A stretch of DNA of 64,000 nucleotides from Panicum virgatum (Eukaryota > Streptophyta > Magnoliopsida > Poales > Poaceae): NCBI RefSeq assembly GCF_016808335.1, contig NC_053149.1, positions 15,923,714 through 15,987,713 on the forward strand. The letters run 5' to 3'. The position numbers were made by a program, and so were the translations under genes. Below the pieces are notes generated by a model. That model saw nothing but the letters and a program-made list of their open reading frames with translations, searched no databases and was not told where the DNA came from. Of this stretch, positions 21,700 to 31,862 are shown one piece after another; within the stretch, counting starts at the first letter, position 1; every line of letters begins with the position of its first letter.

Positions 21700-22272
21700 G
21701 GCAGCGTCCGCGAGCTGACGGCCCTCCTCTCGGCACTGCGCCGCGCGCGCCACCCAAGTGCCGCTCACGCCGCGCAGCTCCACGCTCGCCTCGTCGTCTC
21801 CGCGGGCACCCGCCCGCACCCGGTCCTCCTCACGCAGCTCGTCTCCCTCTACGCCGCCGCGGGCCGCCTCGCCGACGCGCTCCGCGCCTTCCGCGCGCAC
21901 CTGGCCACCGCCAACCTCCGCACCTACGTGGTCCTCGTCTCCGCCCTCGCGCGGCCGCGCCCGGGCCTCGCGTTCTCGCTCTTCGCGGGCGCGTGCCGCG
22001 GGCTCCGCCCCGGCCCCCACCTCGTCTCCGCCGTCCTTGCCGCCTGCGCCGGCCTCCCGCCCCTCTGCGGCCGCCAGGTCCACGCGCGTGCCGCCAAGGC
22101 CGTGCATCCTCGCGACGTGTTCGTCTACACCGGATTGGTCGACGCGTACGCCAAGGCCGGGGACATGGCGGCGTCCTGGAACGCGCTCCTCGTTGGTTAC
22201 GCCAGGAGCAAGATGTGCCTCGAAGCAGTGTCGGTGTTCAGGGAGCTGGCAGTGGCAGGGCAGGGGCGGGAG

Positions 22273-22889
22273 TGTTAGGAATAAACCCAACGCGTGTGTG
22301 CGCAGCTGGGCGTGTGCGCGCGGGTGCGTCATGTGCGTGTGTGTGCACGCAGAGCTCGATCGTGAGCACGATCGAAGCCGTGGTCGTGCGGGCGATCAGG
22401 AGGCTGGAATCCGGGGGGCGGAGATTCGCGTCAGCTGCGCGGAGAGTGAAGACCGTTGGAGCGGGCGCATTGTGCGCAGGATCTCCGAACACGGCGGGAA
22501 CGCGATGGAGCGCGTCGTGCGCGCTCGTGGCGGAGGTAGCGGCGTCGTAGCGCGTAGTGTGGGACGTGGGTGCGTCCCTGGGGCTATAAAGCTCCGTTGT
22601 ACTCCGGTTGTGATCAGTGCGAGGTGAATTGGAGAGCGGCGTCCGGCGCCGTGCGTTTGTGCGTGAATTCCTCCGCCTGCTACTGTTCATCTTCAACCTC
22701 CCGCTCGCTAAAATTCGCCGCGTGTAGTTGCAATCGGTGAGGCTAAGCTAGTCAGGGAGCTCGAGGGTGGTGAGGCGCGTCCGTTGTGCGCAAGAACCAA
22801 AGCCAGCGACTGCCGGAGGGGTGACTTCATCGACGACCCCCCCGGCGGTCCCCTGTTTCGTGTCGCGGCGCGAGCGCGGAGCGCCAACA
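22273..22889 (+). repeat. 5' LTR of the TR-GAG element
   Basis: 617 bp. It carries GGCTATAAAGCTCC near 22583, a good TATA box for the element's transcript. By eye it differs from the 3' LTR at about eleven sites, mostly transitions, plus two small indels. Confidence 0.92.
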
Positions 22890-22903
22890 ATTGGCATCAG
22901 AGC
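22890..22903 (+). other. Primer-binding site of the TR-GAG element
   Basis: ATTGGCATCAGAGC follows the LTR directly and differs from the usual initiator-tRNA-Met site (TGGTATCAGAGC) by one base in the core. Confidence 0.75.
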
Positions 22904-23014
22904 TAGGCTAGGGCGGTGCGCTGGTGCATGTTCTACGGTGGATCGGTGAGCCCACCTTGACAGCCGGCAAACAAGAAGCGCGTGGTCCCGCGGCGGAGTG
23001 CGACGGCGACAACC

Positions 23015-23923
23015 ATGGCGAGCGGCGATGAGAAGACTCCTCCAGGCTCTCCGAAGAAGCCGTTAGGCGGAAAGGGCGGTGAAGACGCCGAGAGCAGTGG
23101 GAAGGGGGAGATCGTGCGCGTTGTCCGTGAGTTCGGCGGAGCAACGAATTGGCCGGTGCTCACCAAGACCAATTATACGGCGTGGGCGATCAAGATGGAG
23201 GCTATCCTCGACGCGCAAGGCCTCTGGGAGGTCGTGTCTTCGTCGAGCGGCGCCGAGGTGGACGTGCGGCGTGGCAAGACGGCACGCGCGCATCTTCTTC
23301 AAGCCCTGCCGGAGGATATCCTGATGCAGGTTTCGTGCAAGCCAACGGCGCATGCGGTGTGGGAGGCGTTGAAGACTCGGTTCGTCGGCGCGAACCGGGT
23401 GCGGACGGCGCGCCTCGCCACGCTCAAGGGGGAATTCGACCAGCTACTCATGGCGGACGGCGACGTGCTGGACGAGCACGCTGGGAAGATCAGCGGCATG
23501 GCCGCGAGGTTCGCCAGCCTCGGGTCCACGCTCGACGACGCCGCCATGGTGAAGAAGCTGCTCGACACTGTGCCTGACCGGTTGTACCCGGCGGTGGCGG
23601 GCATCGAGCAGTTCTGTGACGTCGCCACCATGCCGTTCGAGGAGGCGTTCGGGCGCCTGAAGGCGTTCGACGAGCGTTCGCGGCGGCGCGCTCAGCTTGC
23701 AGGCGGACTGGGCACGTCAGGCGGCCATGGTGATGGCGAGCGGCTTCTGCTCACGGAGGAGGAATGGCGGGCGCGGCACAAGGCGAAGTCCGGGATCGGG
23801 AGGTGCTTCAACTGCGGCGTGCGCGGTCACTTCTCCCGGGATTGCCGCAAGCCCAAGAAGGAGGTCGCGATGGCGGCCATGGCGGATGTCGGCGAGGAGC
23901 CGACCGAAGCAGCTCTCCTCTGA
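23015..23923 (+). CDS. Gag protein with CCHC zinc knuckle (copia-type UBN2)
   Basis: A 302-residue intact ORF starts at ATG 23015. The copia-type gag pattern is visible: a 'LTKTNYTAWAIKMEAIL' opening, then WEVV, AHAVWEALKTRFVG, LATLKGEFDQLLMADGD and a KKLLDTVPDRLYPAVAGIEQ stretch. The zinc knuckle CFNCGVRGHFSRDC is at about residues 263-276. Gag proteins coat the retroelement RNA and form particles. The element lacks pol, so replication would need enzymes supplied by a related element. The frame has no stop or frameshift, in keeping with a fairly recent insertion. Confidence 0.9.
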   Translation: MASGDEKTPPGSPKKPLGGKGGEDAESSGKGEIVRVVREFGGATNWPVLTKTNYTAWAIKMEAILDAQGLWEVVSSSSGAEVDVRRGKTARAHLLQALPEDILMQVSCKPTAHAVWEALKTRFVGANRVRTARLATLKGEFDQLLMADGDVLDEHAGKISGMAARFASLGSTLDDAAMVKKLLDTVPDRLYPAVAGIEQFCDVATMPFEEAFGRLKAFDERSRRRAQLAGGLGTSGGHGDGERLLLTEEEWRARHKAKSGIGRCFNCGVRGHFSRDCRKPKKEVAMAAMADVGEEPTEAALL

Positions 23924-23969
23924 AGACTCCGGCGTCGGCGGCGCTGGAATCCGGCATAGGTGTGCTGGG

Positions 23970-23982
23970 TTTAGGGGGAGAT
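23970..23982 (+). other. Polypurine tract of the TR-GAG element
   Basis: TTTAGGGGGAGAT lies directly before the 3' LTR start TGTTAGGA at 23983. Confidence 0.8.
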
Positions 23983-24596
23983 TGTTAGGAATAAACCCAG
24001 CGCGTGTGCGCAGCTGGGCGTGTGCGCGCGGGGGCGTCGTGTGCGTGTGTGTGCACGCAGAGCTCGATCGTGAGCACGATCGAAGCCGTGGTCGTGCGGG
24101 CGATCAGGAGGCTGGAATCCGGGGGGCGGAGATTCGCGTCAGCTGCGCGGAGAGTGAAGACCGTTGGAGCGGGCGCATTGTGCGCAGGATCTCCGAACAC
24201 GGCGGGAACGCGATGGAGCGCGCCGTGCGCGCTCGTGGCGGAGGTAGCGGCGTCGTAGCGCGTAGTGTGGGACGTGGGTGCGTCCCTGGGGCTATAAAGC
24301 TCCGTTGTACTCCGGTTGTGATCAGTGCGAGGTGAATTGGAGAGCGGCGTCCGGCGCCGTGCGTTTGTGCGCGAATTCCTCCGCCTGCTACTGTTCATCT
24401 TCAATCTCCCGCTCGCTAAAATTCGCCGCGTGTAGTTGCAATCGGTGAGACTAAGCTAGTCAGGGAGCTCGAGGGTGGTGAGGCGCGTCCGTTGTGCGCA
24501 AGAACCAAAGCCGGCGACTGCCGGAGGGGTGACTTCATCGACGACCCCCCGGTGGTCCCCTGTTTCGTGTCGCGGCGCGAGTGCGGAGCGCCAACA
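23983..24596 (+). repeat. 3' LTR of the TR-GAG element
   Basis: 614 bp, about 98% identical to the 5' LTR by eye. It is followed by the second copy of the GGGAG target duplication. Confidence 0.92.
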
Positions 24597-25521
24597 GGGA
24601 GGTGCTTCTGGATCAGGTGAGCGTGTCAAGTGTGCTGAGCGCTTGCACCTGGGCGGGCATGGTGAAATTTGGTAGCCAGGTGCATGCGTGCGCTGCCAAG
24701 GTGGGGCTGGACCCGGGCGCAGTCTGTGTTAGCAATGGCCTTCTTGATATGTACACCAGGTGTGGGTGCTCGCGGGAAGCTTTGGTCCTGTTCGATGCTA
24801 TGGATAGCAGGGATGCCATCACTTGGAACGTTGTCATTTGTGCCTGCATTCATGAGAGCCGCTTGGCATTGTTAGCTCGCTTATCACCATGTATTCAAAA
24901 TGTGGCAGCTTGGGCGGTGCACTCCGAGCATTTGAGGTAGCAGAAGATCGCTTCTGTGTGATGTCATGGACGGCCATGATCACTGCACTGCAGCAGAATG
25001 GACATGGAGTACAGGCGGTTGGTATGTTTGAGAAAATGCTAGAGCATGGCATCCCTCCAGACCACATCACATTTGTTAGTGTTCTCTCTTCCTGTAGCCA
25101 CAGCGGACTTGTTGAGCAAGGACGCAAGTACTTCAAATTGATGACCCAAGTTCATAAGATCACACCTTCGACTGAGCATTATGCGTGCATTGTTGACATG
25201 TTTGGGCGAGCAGGCCTTCTAAGTGAGGCGAAACAATTCATTGACCAGATGAGAGTTAAGCCAGATGCATCAGTCCTTGGAGCACTACTTTCAGCTTGCA
25301 TGAACTGCAGGGACCTTGAGATGGGAGAGGAGGTTGCTAAGAAGTTGTTTGTGATTAAACCTGGAAATATCGGGAACTATGTCCTGCTTGCTAATATCTA
25401 CACATCACATGGAAGATTGGAGGAGGCAAAAGAGGTGCGGAAATTGATGAGGTTTCAGGAGTTAAGGAAAGAGAAGGGATGCAGCTTAATCAAAGATGAG
25501 AGCCAAAACTCTATGTTATGA

Positions 25522-26848
25522 ATCTTCAGCAATGAGCTCGCTACACGTTTGACATACATACAGTAAACAGATTTTTGCATGCTCAAGGGTTCCTGAACAT
25601 CCCAGCCATTGATTCTGGAATATACGATCCAAACCATATGTGAACACGCAAAATGAAGAACAATTACGTTACTAACAATGTGATCAGTATATGTGTTCCT
25701 CATAGTTGGATTACCAATATTGCATGCCGAATTACGCAGCAAAAGGAGGAAACAAAAGCACAGCATCTGTTGCAACTATTGAATTGTGATTTGATCATAT
25801 TTGGAGCACATTCTCTTGTCTGGCAGATGAGGGCCTCAGGTTAAGGTTCCAAGTTCTAGCCTTCTCCCACATTAGGTAAGATCTGTTTCAGCTTATTGTT
25901 TTTCCTTTCCTGTGGCCTCTTAGAGTTGCATATGTGGCAAAAAATAAAGGGATATGAAGTGTCACATATTGTGAGTAGATTAACTTTATTTAAGTTTTGT
26001 GTCTATGTTTCATGTTTTCACTAAAGTGGAATTACACAGTTGTGATTCACTGATTTGACACCTTACAGGAAGTTGGCCATCCTTTGTTAATAGAATTGGA
26101 GACAAACATATGCTACAAGAGCACAAAGACTGCATTCGTATGTTCCCCCACTACTTTTTGTTCTTTTTAACAAGTGCAATTATGATTTATGTCTAGGTGT
26201 CTTATGTTTTGGTAATGTTAGATTTTATTAAATAATTGAGTAGTGAAGGTAGGATATCTTGTTTTGTTTCAAACAGTTAAAGCCAGATATCAAAGCTATC
26301 CCCAAACCCCCGCTCAAGATGGTAGTACGAGTTTGCTCCACTCATTTTTTAGAAGAATAAATACAAAATGGGAAAGATGCTTCATAGAAGGGGAAAAATA
26401 TCTCTCTCTTTCATGTGTCACACTCTTTCAATACTTATACAAAGAGATCACTAGTTAAAATAGTTTTTTTTCTGGATCCTTATAATACCTTATTAGCATT
26501 TTTTGTGACTGTAATATTAAATGAACAAGAAAAGATCTGCAAGTACTCTGTTTTCCATACTTGCAAGAAAGTATATATCTTGGATTATAATATTTGGCAT
26601 ACAAATTCTCTGCTCTTCAACAAATAACCATGGTATTTACAAGTCAAAGAAACTGAAAAATAACGTACAAAAGACAGAACTTTGATATTTTCTAGGGAGG
26701 TAGCGAGGTTTGATTTTCTCAAGTATACTGTACACAGTTAGTATAGCCTCAGCTTCACATTCCCGCTCTGTTCAGCAAAACCATTCTCAATAAACCTATA
26801 TAAAAAGAAGAAAGAAATATAAAGTCTGCCGCTTGGATAAGCTTGCTA
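25522..26848. other. Intergenic DNA between PPR relic and Aux/IAA gene
   Basis: AT-rich. The left part is probably 3' flank of the former PPR gene and the right part 3' UTR of the minus-strand Aux/IAA gene. No further gene is supported. Confidence 0.5.
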
Positions 26849-28911
26849 CTAGCATTTATCTGTTCTTGCAATCCTCAGTTTCTTCACACTTGCAAGGAAG
26901 AGCCTACCAGAGCAATGAACAGTGATAAGATTAACTAAAAGTAAATGAAATGCAAGTGAATCATTTAATCGGAGAAGAGACATACTCCCAAGGTACATCC
27001 CCAACCATCATCCAGTCTCCATCCTGGTCTTCATATGTGAGGATGTGTGCAGCCTTCTCGCGAGGAATTCGTTGATGGTACTCCATAACATCAGCATCTA
27101 ATCATATCACATATTGATTATAGAGCGACCAGCAAGCATTGCCATACAATATAATATTGTAGCAAGATGTGACAACATGTCTCGAGTTTATCTATTCAAG
27201 CTTGATGTGTGAGACAGGAACTCCTCATAAAATTAAAGAATTCCGAAATCGGTGGTCCTACCTGTGCTAGCAAAAACTAGTGGCTAGAATCTCAAGAAAA
27301 GCTAGTGTTGGCATGGCATAACTACAATCCATTCTGTCGCTCAATTATGCAAATTTATCCATTTCTGCATGCACCAGATGGCTTAGTTGCTTTCATATAT
27401 TCTACCAAAAACATTTCTATTTTTTCTGTTTTCACGTCCTCAAAAAATTGGGGGTAATGATGTTTGCTGGATGCATGTATACTTACAGGTGATGGGAGTC
27501 TTGAACATGTGGCGGAGTTTAGCAAGGAGGCTGTCGTACCCTTCCAGCAAGAGCAAATCCAGCTTCCGGCCGATCGGAACGCCTTCCATGTACACCTTCA
27601 CGAACAATGTCCGCCGCCGGCGTGCTGACGCCATCAAGGCGCTTCTGAGGAACGGCTTGATTGGGGGCCAATCAGGGTGTACTTGGTTCCTGCCCATCAT
27701 CCGTCCGTGTTGACAGTGTTGTTAATAAATTTGGATGATGTCCACAAGGAAACTAATTAGATGGGGAGTACTGTTGGATATTAATTGGGGGCGCTCTACA
27801 TCTCTGAAATATGATAACAACAACACAGATCTGAAGTTGTTGTGAAGATTGCGATGATCAATGAAGGATCTTAAAAAGAGTGAAATGTCTGGCTCAAAGA
27901 ATAAAAAAGTAAATCTGATTCTGTATACCTCTGCTTTCTTAGTATGATCGAGTATTCAAGTTGATCGTAAAAATGAAAGAAGCTTATGTGCCCAAGGAAA
28001 ATAAGGGGAAAAAATGATGCAAAATCAACTGTTTGTCTGATCAAAATACCCAATACCGAAGACAATTCGTTTCGCATGTGAGAATTCCAAATCACGGTTT
28101 CTCTTCAATGAGCAAAGCACTACTAAAAGAACTGCTATACAAACTTGGGACATTATGAAATATAAGAGATAATCAAGATCTGTTTTGTATAGGCGTGGTC
28201 GATCGTGTGGAGAAGAAAGTACATGATCTAAGATGTTCTTTAGAAGACTGATTCAGCAACGGATTGGGGAAAAAATACTCGGTCTGGGGCAAGGTGATGA
28301 ACTTATGGCTCATGCATATGATCTGTGTGATGAGAGTGAAGAGGTCGAGAGAAGAACACAAAGAACCAGATAGTTTTGGAAACCCCAATTCCCCAGCATG
28401 TATATGCGCCTTCATCATATAATTGATATCCTTTAGACAAATGGTGGGCAAATGTTCATCCAAGACGCCTTTGCGCCGCTGGGTTTACCCCGAAGGCCGA
28501 ATTCAATGGTAGAGAACGAAAAGAGCTAGATATTCAGATTAGCCGTGCTCCTTCCTAACTTATTTGTTCTCGGAGGGGATGCCTTGCTTGCATGTACGAC
28601 TTTACTGGTATCATCTACTACTACTACTTCAATTCCACAAAAGCTAATCAATTAAGAACTGAAGCGGAGTTGCAGGCGAAGAAAAGAAACCTTGGCGTAG
28701 AAGGGATGGTCGTGGTCTCCGCGGCCAGCAGGAGGGAGGAGGACGCCGGCGACAGGCTGAGCCCTAGCTGGAGGTCGGTGCTGAGGTCCCGGCGGCCCGC
28801 CGGCCGGCAGCCCGACGACGTCGTGGAGAGCACCGGGTGGGTGCTGCTGTCCATGGACGAAGACGGGGACCTGCCGCCGCCGCCGCCGCCGCCGCGCTTG
28901 CACTCCGCCAT
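26849..28911 (-). CDS. Aux/IAA transcriptional repressor with altered degron
   Basis: Four exons with GT-AG junctions and matching phases: complement(28691-28911), (27487-27689), (26986-27097) and (26849-26903), 591 bp, 196 residues. Domain I is [10 protein letters not shown] (LxLxL around residues 47-53), the EAR motif that recruits TOPLESS co-repressors. The domain II position reads [11 protein letters not shown] (residues 75-85), where the usual core is VGWPPV; glycine is replaced by aspartate (D80). Domains III/IV form a PB1 fold: [20 protein letters not shown], then [20 protein letters not shown], ending in a KKLRIART stretch. Aux/IAA proteins bind ARF factors and repress auxin genes until TIR1/AFB receptors bind the degron. 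Intron 1 is about 1 kb. The ORF reads on upstream of the ATG, but no better start is seen. Confidence 0.93.
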
Positions 28912-29094
28912 GCCGCGCGCCTGCTGGTGTGCATACACTGTCTGGCTGTTAATCCCACAGCACCTGCTGGTCTCTGGTGGTGTAGAAACGGAGAGAGGGC
29001 CAGGCCGGGGGTGAAGTGAATCGCGCGCACAACTACCCGTCAACAAGGAAGGCCAGGGAAGGGAGAAAGCAAGGGAGGGAGCAAGAGATCTATG

Positions 29095-29104
29095 TTTATA
29101 TAGC
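29095..29104 (-). promoter_or_regulatory. Probable TATA box of the Aux/IAA gene
   Basis: The minus strand reads GCTATATAAA about 185-190 bp upstream of the ATG at 28911. A pyrimidine-rich leader (CTCTTGCTCCCTCCC...) follows it, as in many plant 5' UTRs. No auxin-response element was verified. Confidence 0.5.
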
Positions 29105-31504
29105 GGGTGATGAGAGCTGAGTGGCTGACGAAAGCCAAAGACCAAGACCTGTGTGCATGTATAGGAGATAGAGAGAGGGTGGTGGACCTGGTGGTGCTTA
29201 CATTTACCTTCTTTTTGTACATGCCTTTCTGTTAAAAAAACACAAATGGTTTCTTTTTGTATGCGATAGTGTGTAAGTAAACAAGTGGTTAGCTGATCAT
29301 CAAACTAAGCGTGAGAGTGACACACACGTAGGGGTTCGTTCTCTTTTTCTCATTTTACACGAGCCCCATTCCATTTCGGGCTAGAAGATGCCTCGCTTTA
29401 CGCCTCCTAGCTAGCAAAGCCAAACCACACCGTACCCAGATTCCATCGCCCACATATACACATATATACTTTATATATATAGTTGAGCGAGCTCAGCATA
29501 CCAGCAGACGACATGAGTTAGCTCTACCAGCTGCTTAATCGCTTATATTAATCAAATGCTGAAGAACATTTTAACAAGAGAAAACAATGATATCGTGCGC
29601 CCTCCGGCCGTGTCCACGACAGCGGACGTGTTGGGTTGGTACGGGGTGCACTCGAGCGCGCGCGCCCGGGGATGCGCGGCCACCACCACCCAAATCTCCG
29701 GTGAGCCCCCCACACCGATGCATCCATCCATCCATCATCATCGTCGTCGTCCCCGACACCAACACCCACACGCACCGATCGGCCAGGCCACCGGACAATC
29801 ATGTGTCCCGGATCCTGACACGCACAATCATGGGTGCACGCTCGAGCAGTCGCCCACGCATGATCAATGCGTGATGCGATCAGCTCGATCGCCACGGAGG
29901 TTGCTGTAGAGTACGTGCGTGCGTGGGTGGGTGGCCCGGCCGGCCGGCCGGCATGGCGTGCAGTAGCGACCAAGCTAGCTAGCCATGGCCGTGGATAGCC
30001 GGCGGCCAGGACCAGCCACTCGATCGTACGCGGGCGTGCGGCGGCGGTCGCCGTGATGGTAGCGGCGGCGTCAACGCACGGGCGGCAAGCTCGGCGGCCG
30101 GGGTGTACGTGCACGCGCGCGCGCCGGTTATGGAGGCGGGGACCGAAGAATCCACCGGCCGGGGTGGCCGCGGCACGGGCACGGCTCGGTGTTGACACCC
30201 GCGCGAGGCCTGCCGCGGCGCGGGGCTACAGCCCGGGGACACGCCCCCGCCCGCCGAAAGCGACCGCCGCGCCGCGCCCCCAGCTCGTGCGCCGACCGGT
30301 CGTTTTCGGCCGGGGCACGGTCGCCCGCCCGTGCCCGCGCGCCCGATCGATCTGGAGCTGCGATCAGACGGGCCGTTTGCCGAAGCAGGGCGGGCACGTC
30401 ACCGCGACGGGTCGGGGGGGGCGGCGCCTTCCCCGACCGGTCAGATAGGGTCGCCTTTGGCGCCAGGGATTGAGCCGGGACGGGGGGTGGTCGTTTTCCC
30501 GTCGAATCCAATTTGCCGAGACGACGGCGACGCGCCAGCTTTACTTTTTTTTCTTCTTCTTCTTTCTTTCTTTTTCGATCGTTCACTGCCGTCGTCTGTC
30601 TGGTTGGCCTGTTTCAGACGATGGGGAGTGATGAGGAGCTAGCTAGTGGCGTCGGTTAGCCGGCGAGCGTTGCCGGTGGACTTTGCGGTGCGGGATTCGC
30701 GCAGGATCGAAACTAGTAGGCAGCTAGCGACGAGACCTTGCTCGCCATCAACTTCTGCAGGGCCATAACTCCAAAGCCGATAGATAGTCTGTCTACTCCT
30801 TACGTTCCAGCTTCAAAAGTAACAGCATACGATTGCCGCCCGATGCAAGTGGTGTTTGCACACCTAATTTCTCCCAGTCGATCGACCAGACATTCAACTG
30901 TCAAGTGCGGCAGTTAGCATGCCCCGTTTCCGGGTGAGAAAGGACGAAACGTTCCTCAGAAGGGAGGGGACACAGGAGACACCACTCCTTTTTGTGACCA
31001 AGCTTCGTTCCGACCTTTTTTCCCCTCCCGCTAGCTTCTGCCGTAGACGCACTCCGTCCTGACGCGCACGGCAGGGGAGAGAACAGAAAAGGCTCGATGC
31101 TAACCCTTTTATTGGCACGTCTGTTCCTCTTCTGCGCCCGGCATGATGCAAATCCCAGACACCCTGCTGCCTCCTGCAGGCAGCAGGCAGGATGATGGTG
31201 ACCAGCATGCAGCAGCAGCGGTGTGCAGTGTACTAGCTAGTAGGAGTCGGTGTGGTGTTTATTGCATTTGTTGTAGTACACTGTTAGTCAAAAAGCTGAT
31301 GCAGTATTGGAGTAGTACTATCGATAGGCAGATGGCTGATAATTACACGGTGCCGTACTGGTAGAGTATGGAATAACTGCTGTAAAAAGGGCTTGCCTTT
31401 CAACTTCCTATGAGTTGTGCATGTATATAATCTTTCAAAGGTTTTTTTTTGAAATAACTACTGTATGGAATAAAATAGGCTCCCAAAATATATAATCTTT
31501 CAAG
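29105..31504. other. Aux/IAA upstream region and GC-rich intergenic DNA
   Basis: The first part is promoter flank with a (TA)n stretch near 29460-29480 and a CCATCCATC/CGTCGTCGT microsatellite near 29722-29745. 29900-30480 is GC-rich with overlapping ORFs on both strands but no recognisable domain. A CTT-rich run lies at 30545-30575. Nothing here is supported as a gene. Confidence 0.5.
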
Positions 31505-31862
31505 TTTTTTTTTGAAATAGAATCGGGCAGGAGAGCAGCCCGTTGTATCAATAAGGAGAGAGTAAAGTCAAAAGGTTACAAAACTGGAAGAAAAAACTTT
31601 ACAAAGAGAACCCGCATTCAAACTCTCTGGAAGAAATTCAAGCTCTACCAATTAGGCATGTCAGGTGCTTCGTCCCAGCCAAAATCCAAGCCGACACCTC
31701 TCCCTTAATCTTCTTTGTCACTGCAACCTGTACTGTTGAAGATACGTGCATTATGCTCATTCTAGATCTCCCAGCATACGAGAACAACAAGAGATTTTAA
31801 ATCCTTGCGCGAAACTCCTCTTGTCGCGACCATTTCTGACCACCAATCTTTAAAGTTTTTAG
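31505..31862 (-). mobile_element. 3' fragment of an L1-type LINE with degraded C-terminal coding sequence
   Basis: The minus strand ends in an A tract (31505-31513). Upstream is the typical C-terminal region of plant L1 reverse-transcriptase proteins: SRKDLKSLVVLVCWEI, stop, NEHNARIF, then after a frame change KIKGEVSAWILAGTKHL. Tryptophan is expected at the stop, so this is a point-mutated and frameshifted relic. Only about 360 bp survive, the usual outcome of 5' truncation during LINE insertion. Confidence 0.78.

Larger units (their letters stand above)
22273..24596 (+). mobile_element. Complete gag-only LTR retrotransposon (TR-GAG type, copia-like)
   Basis: LTRs of 617 bp (22273-22889) and 614 bp (23983-24596) both begin TGTTAGGA and end CCAACA. 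The perfect target duplication GGGAG lies at 22268-22272 and 24597-24601. A primer site (TTGGCATCAGAGC) follows the 5' LTR, and a polypurine tract (TAGGGGGAGAT) precedes the 3' LTR. The only gene is a gag with a CCHC knuckle; no pol is present and there is no room for one. This is the architecture called TR-GAG. It interrupts the PPR gene between codons that otherwise read through. Confidence 0.93.
21700..25521 (+). pseudogene. PPR protein gene (PLS class, E domain), broken by insertions
   Basis: The left part (21703-22272) encodes VRELTALLSALRRARHPSAA and onward, with PPR repeats such as QVHARAAK, FVYTGLVDAYAKAGDM and LLVGYARSKM. The right part (24602-25521) continues in frame after the LTR element with SVLSACTWAGMVKFGSQVHA. 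It ends in an E-type domain: ALLSACMNCRDLEMGEE, YVLLANIYTSHGRLEEA and a terminal KGCSLIKDES. E-class PPR proteins act in organelle RNA editing. The breaks are the Pack-MULE at the 5' end, the gag-only LTR element at 22273-24596, and a frame change with apparent loss of sequence near 24866. The ATG at 20087, left of the Pack-MULE, is not in frame with the coding part. No DYW domain follows. Confidence 0.85.

Noticed and set aside
29548..30642. ORFs of 100-216 codons on both strands
   Set aside because: GC-rich region open in many frames at once, with arginine/proline-rich products and no splice or domain support.
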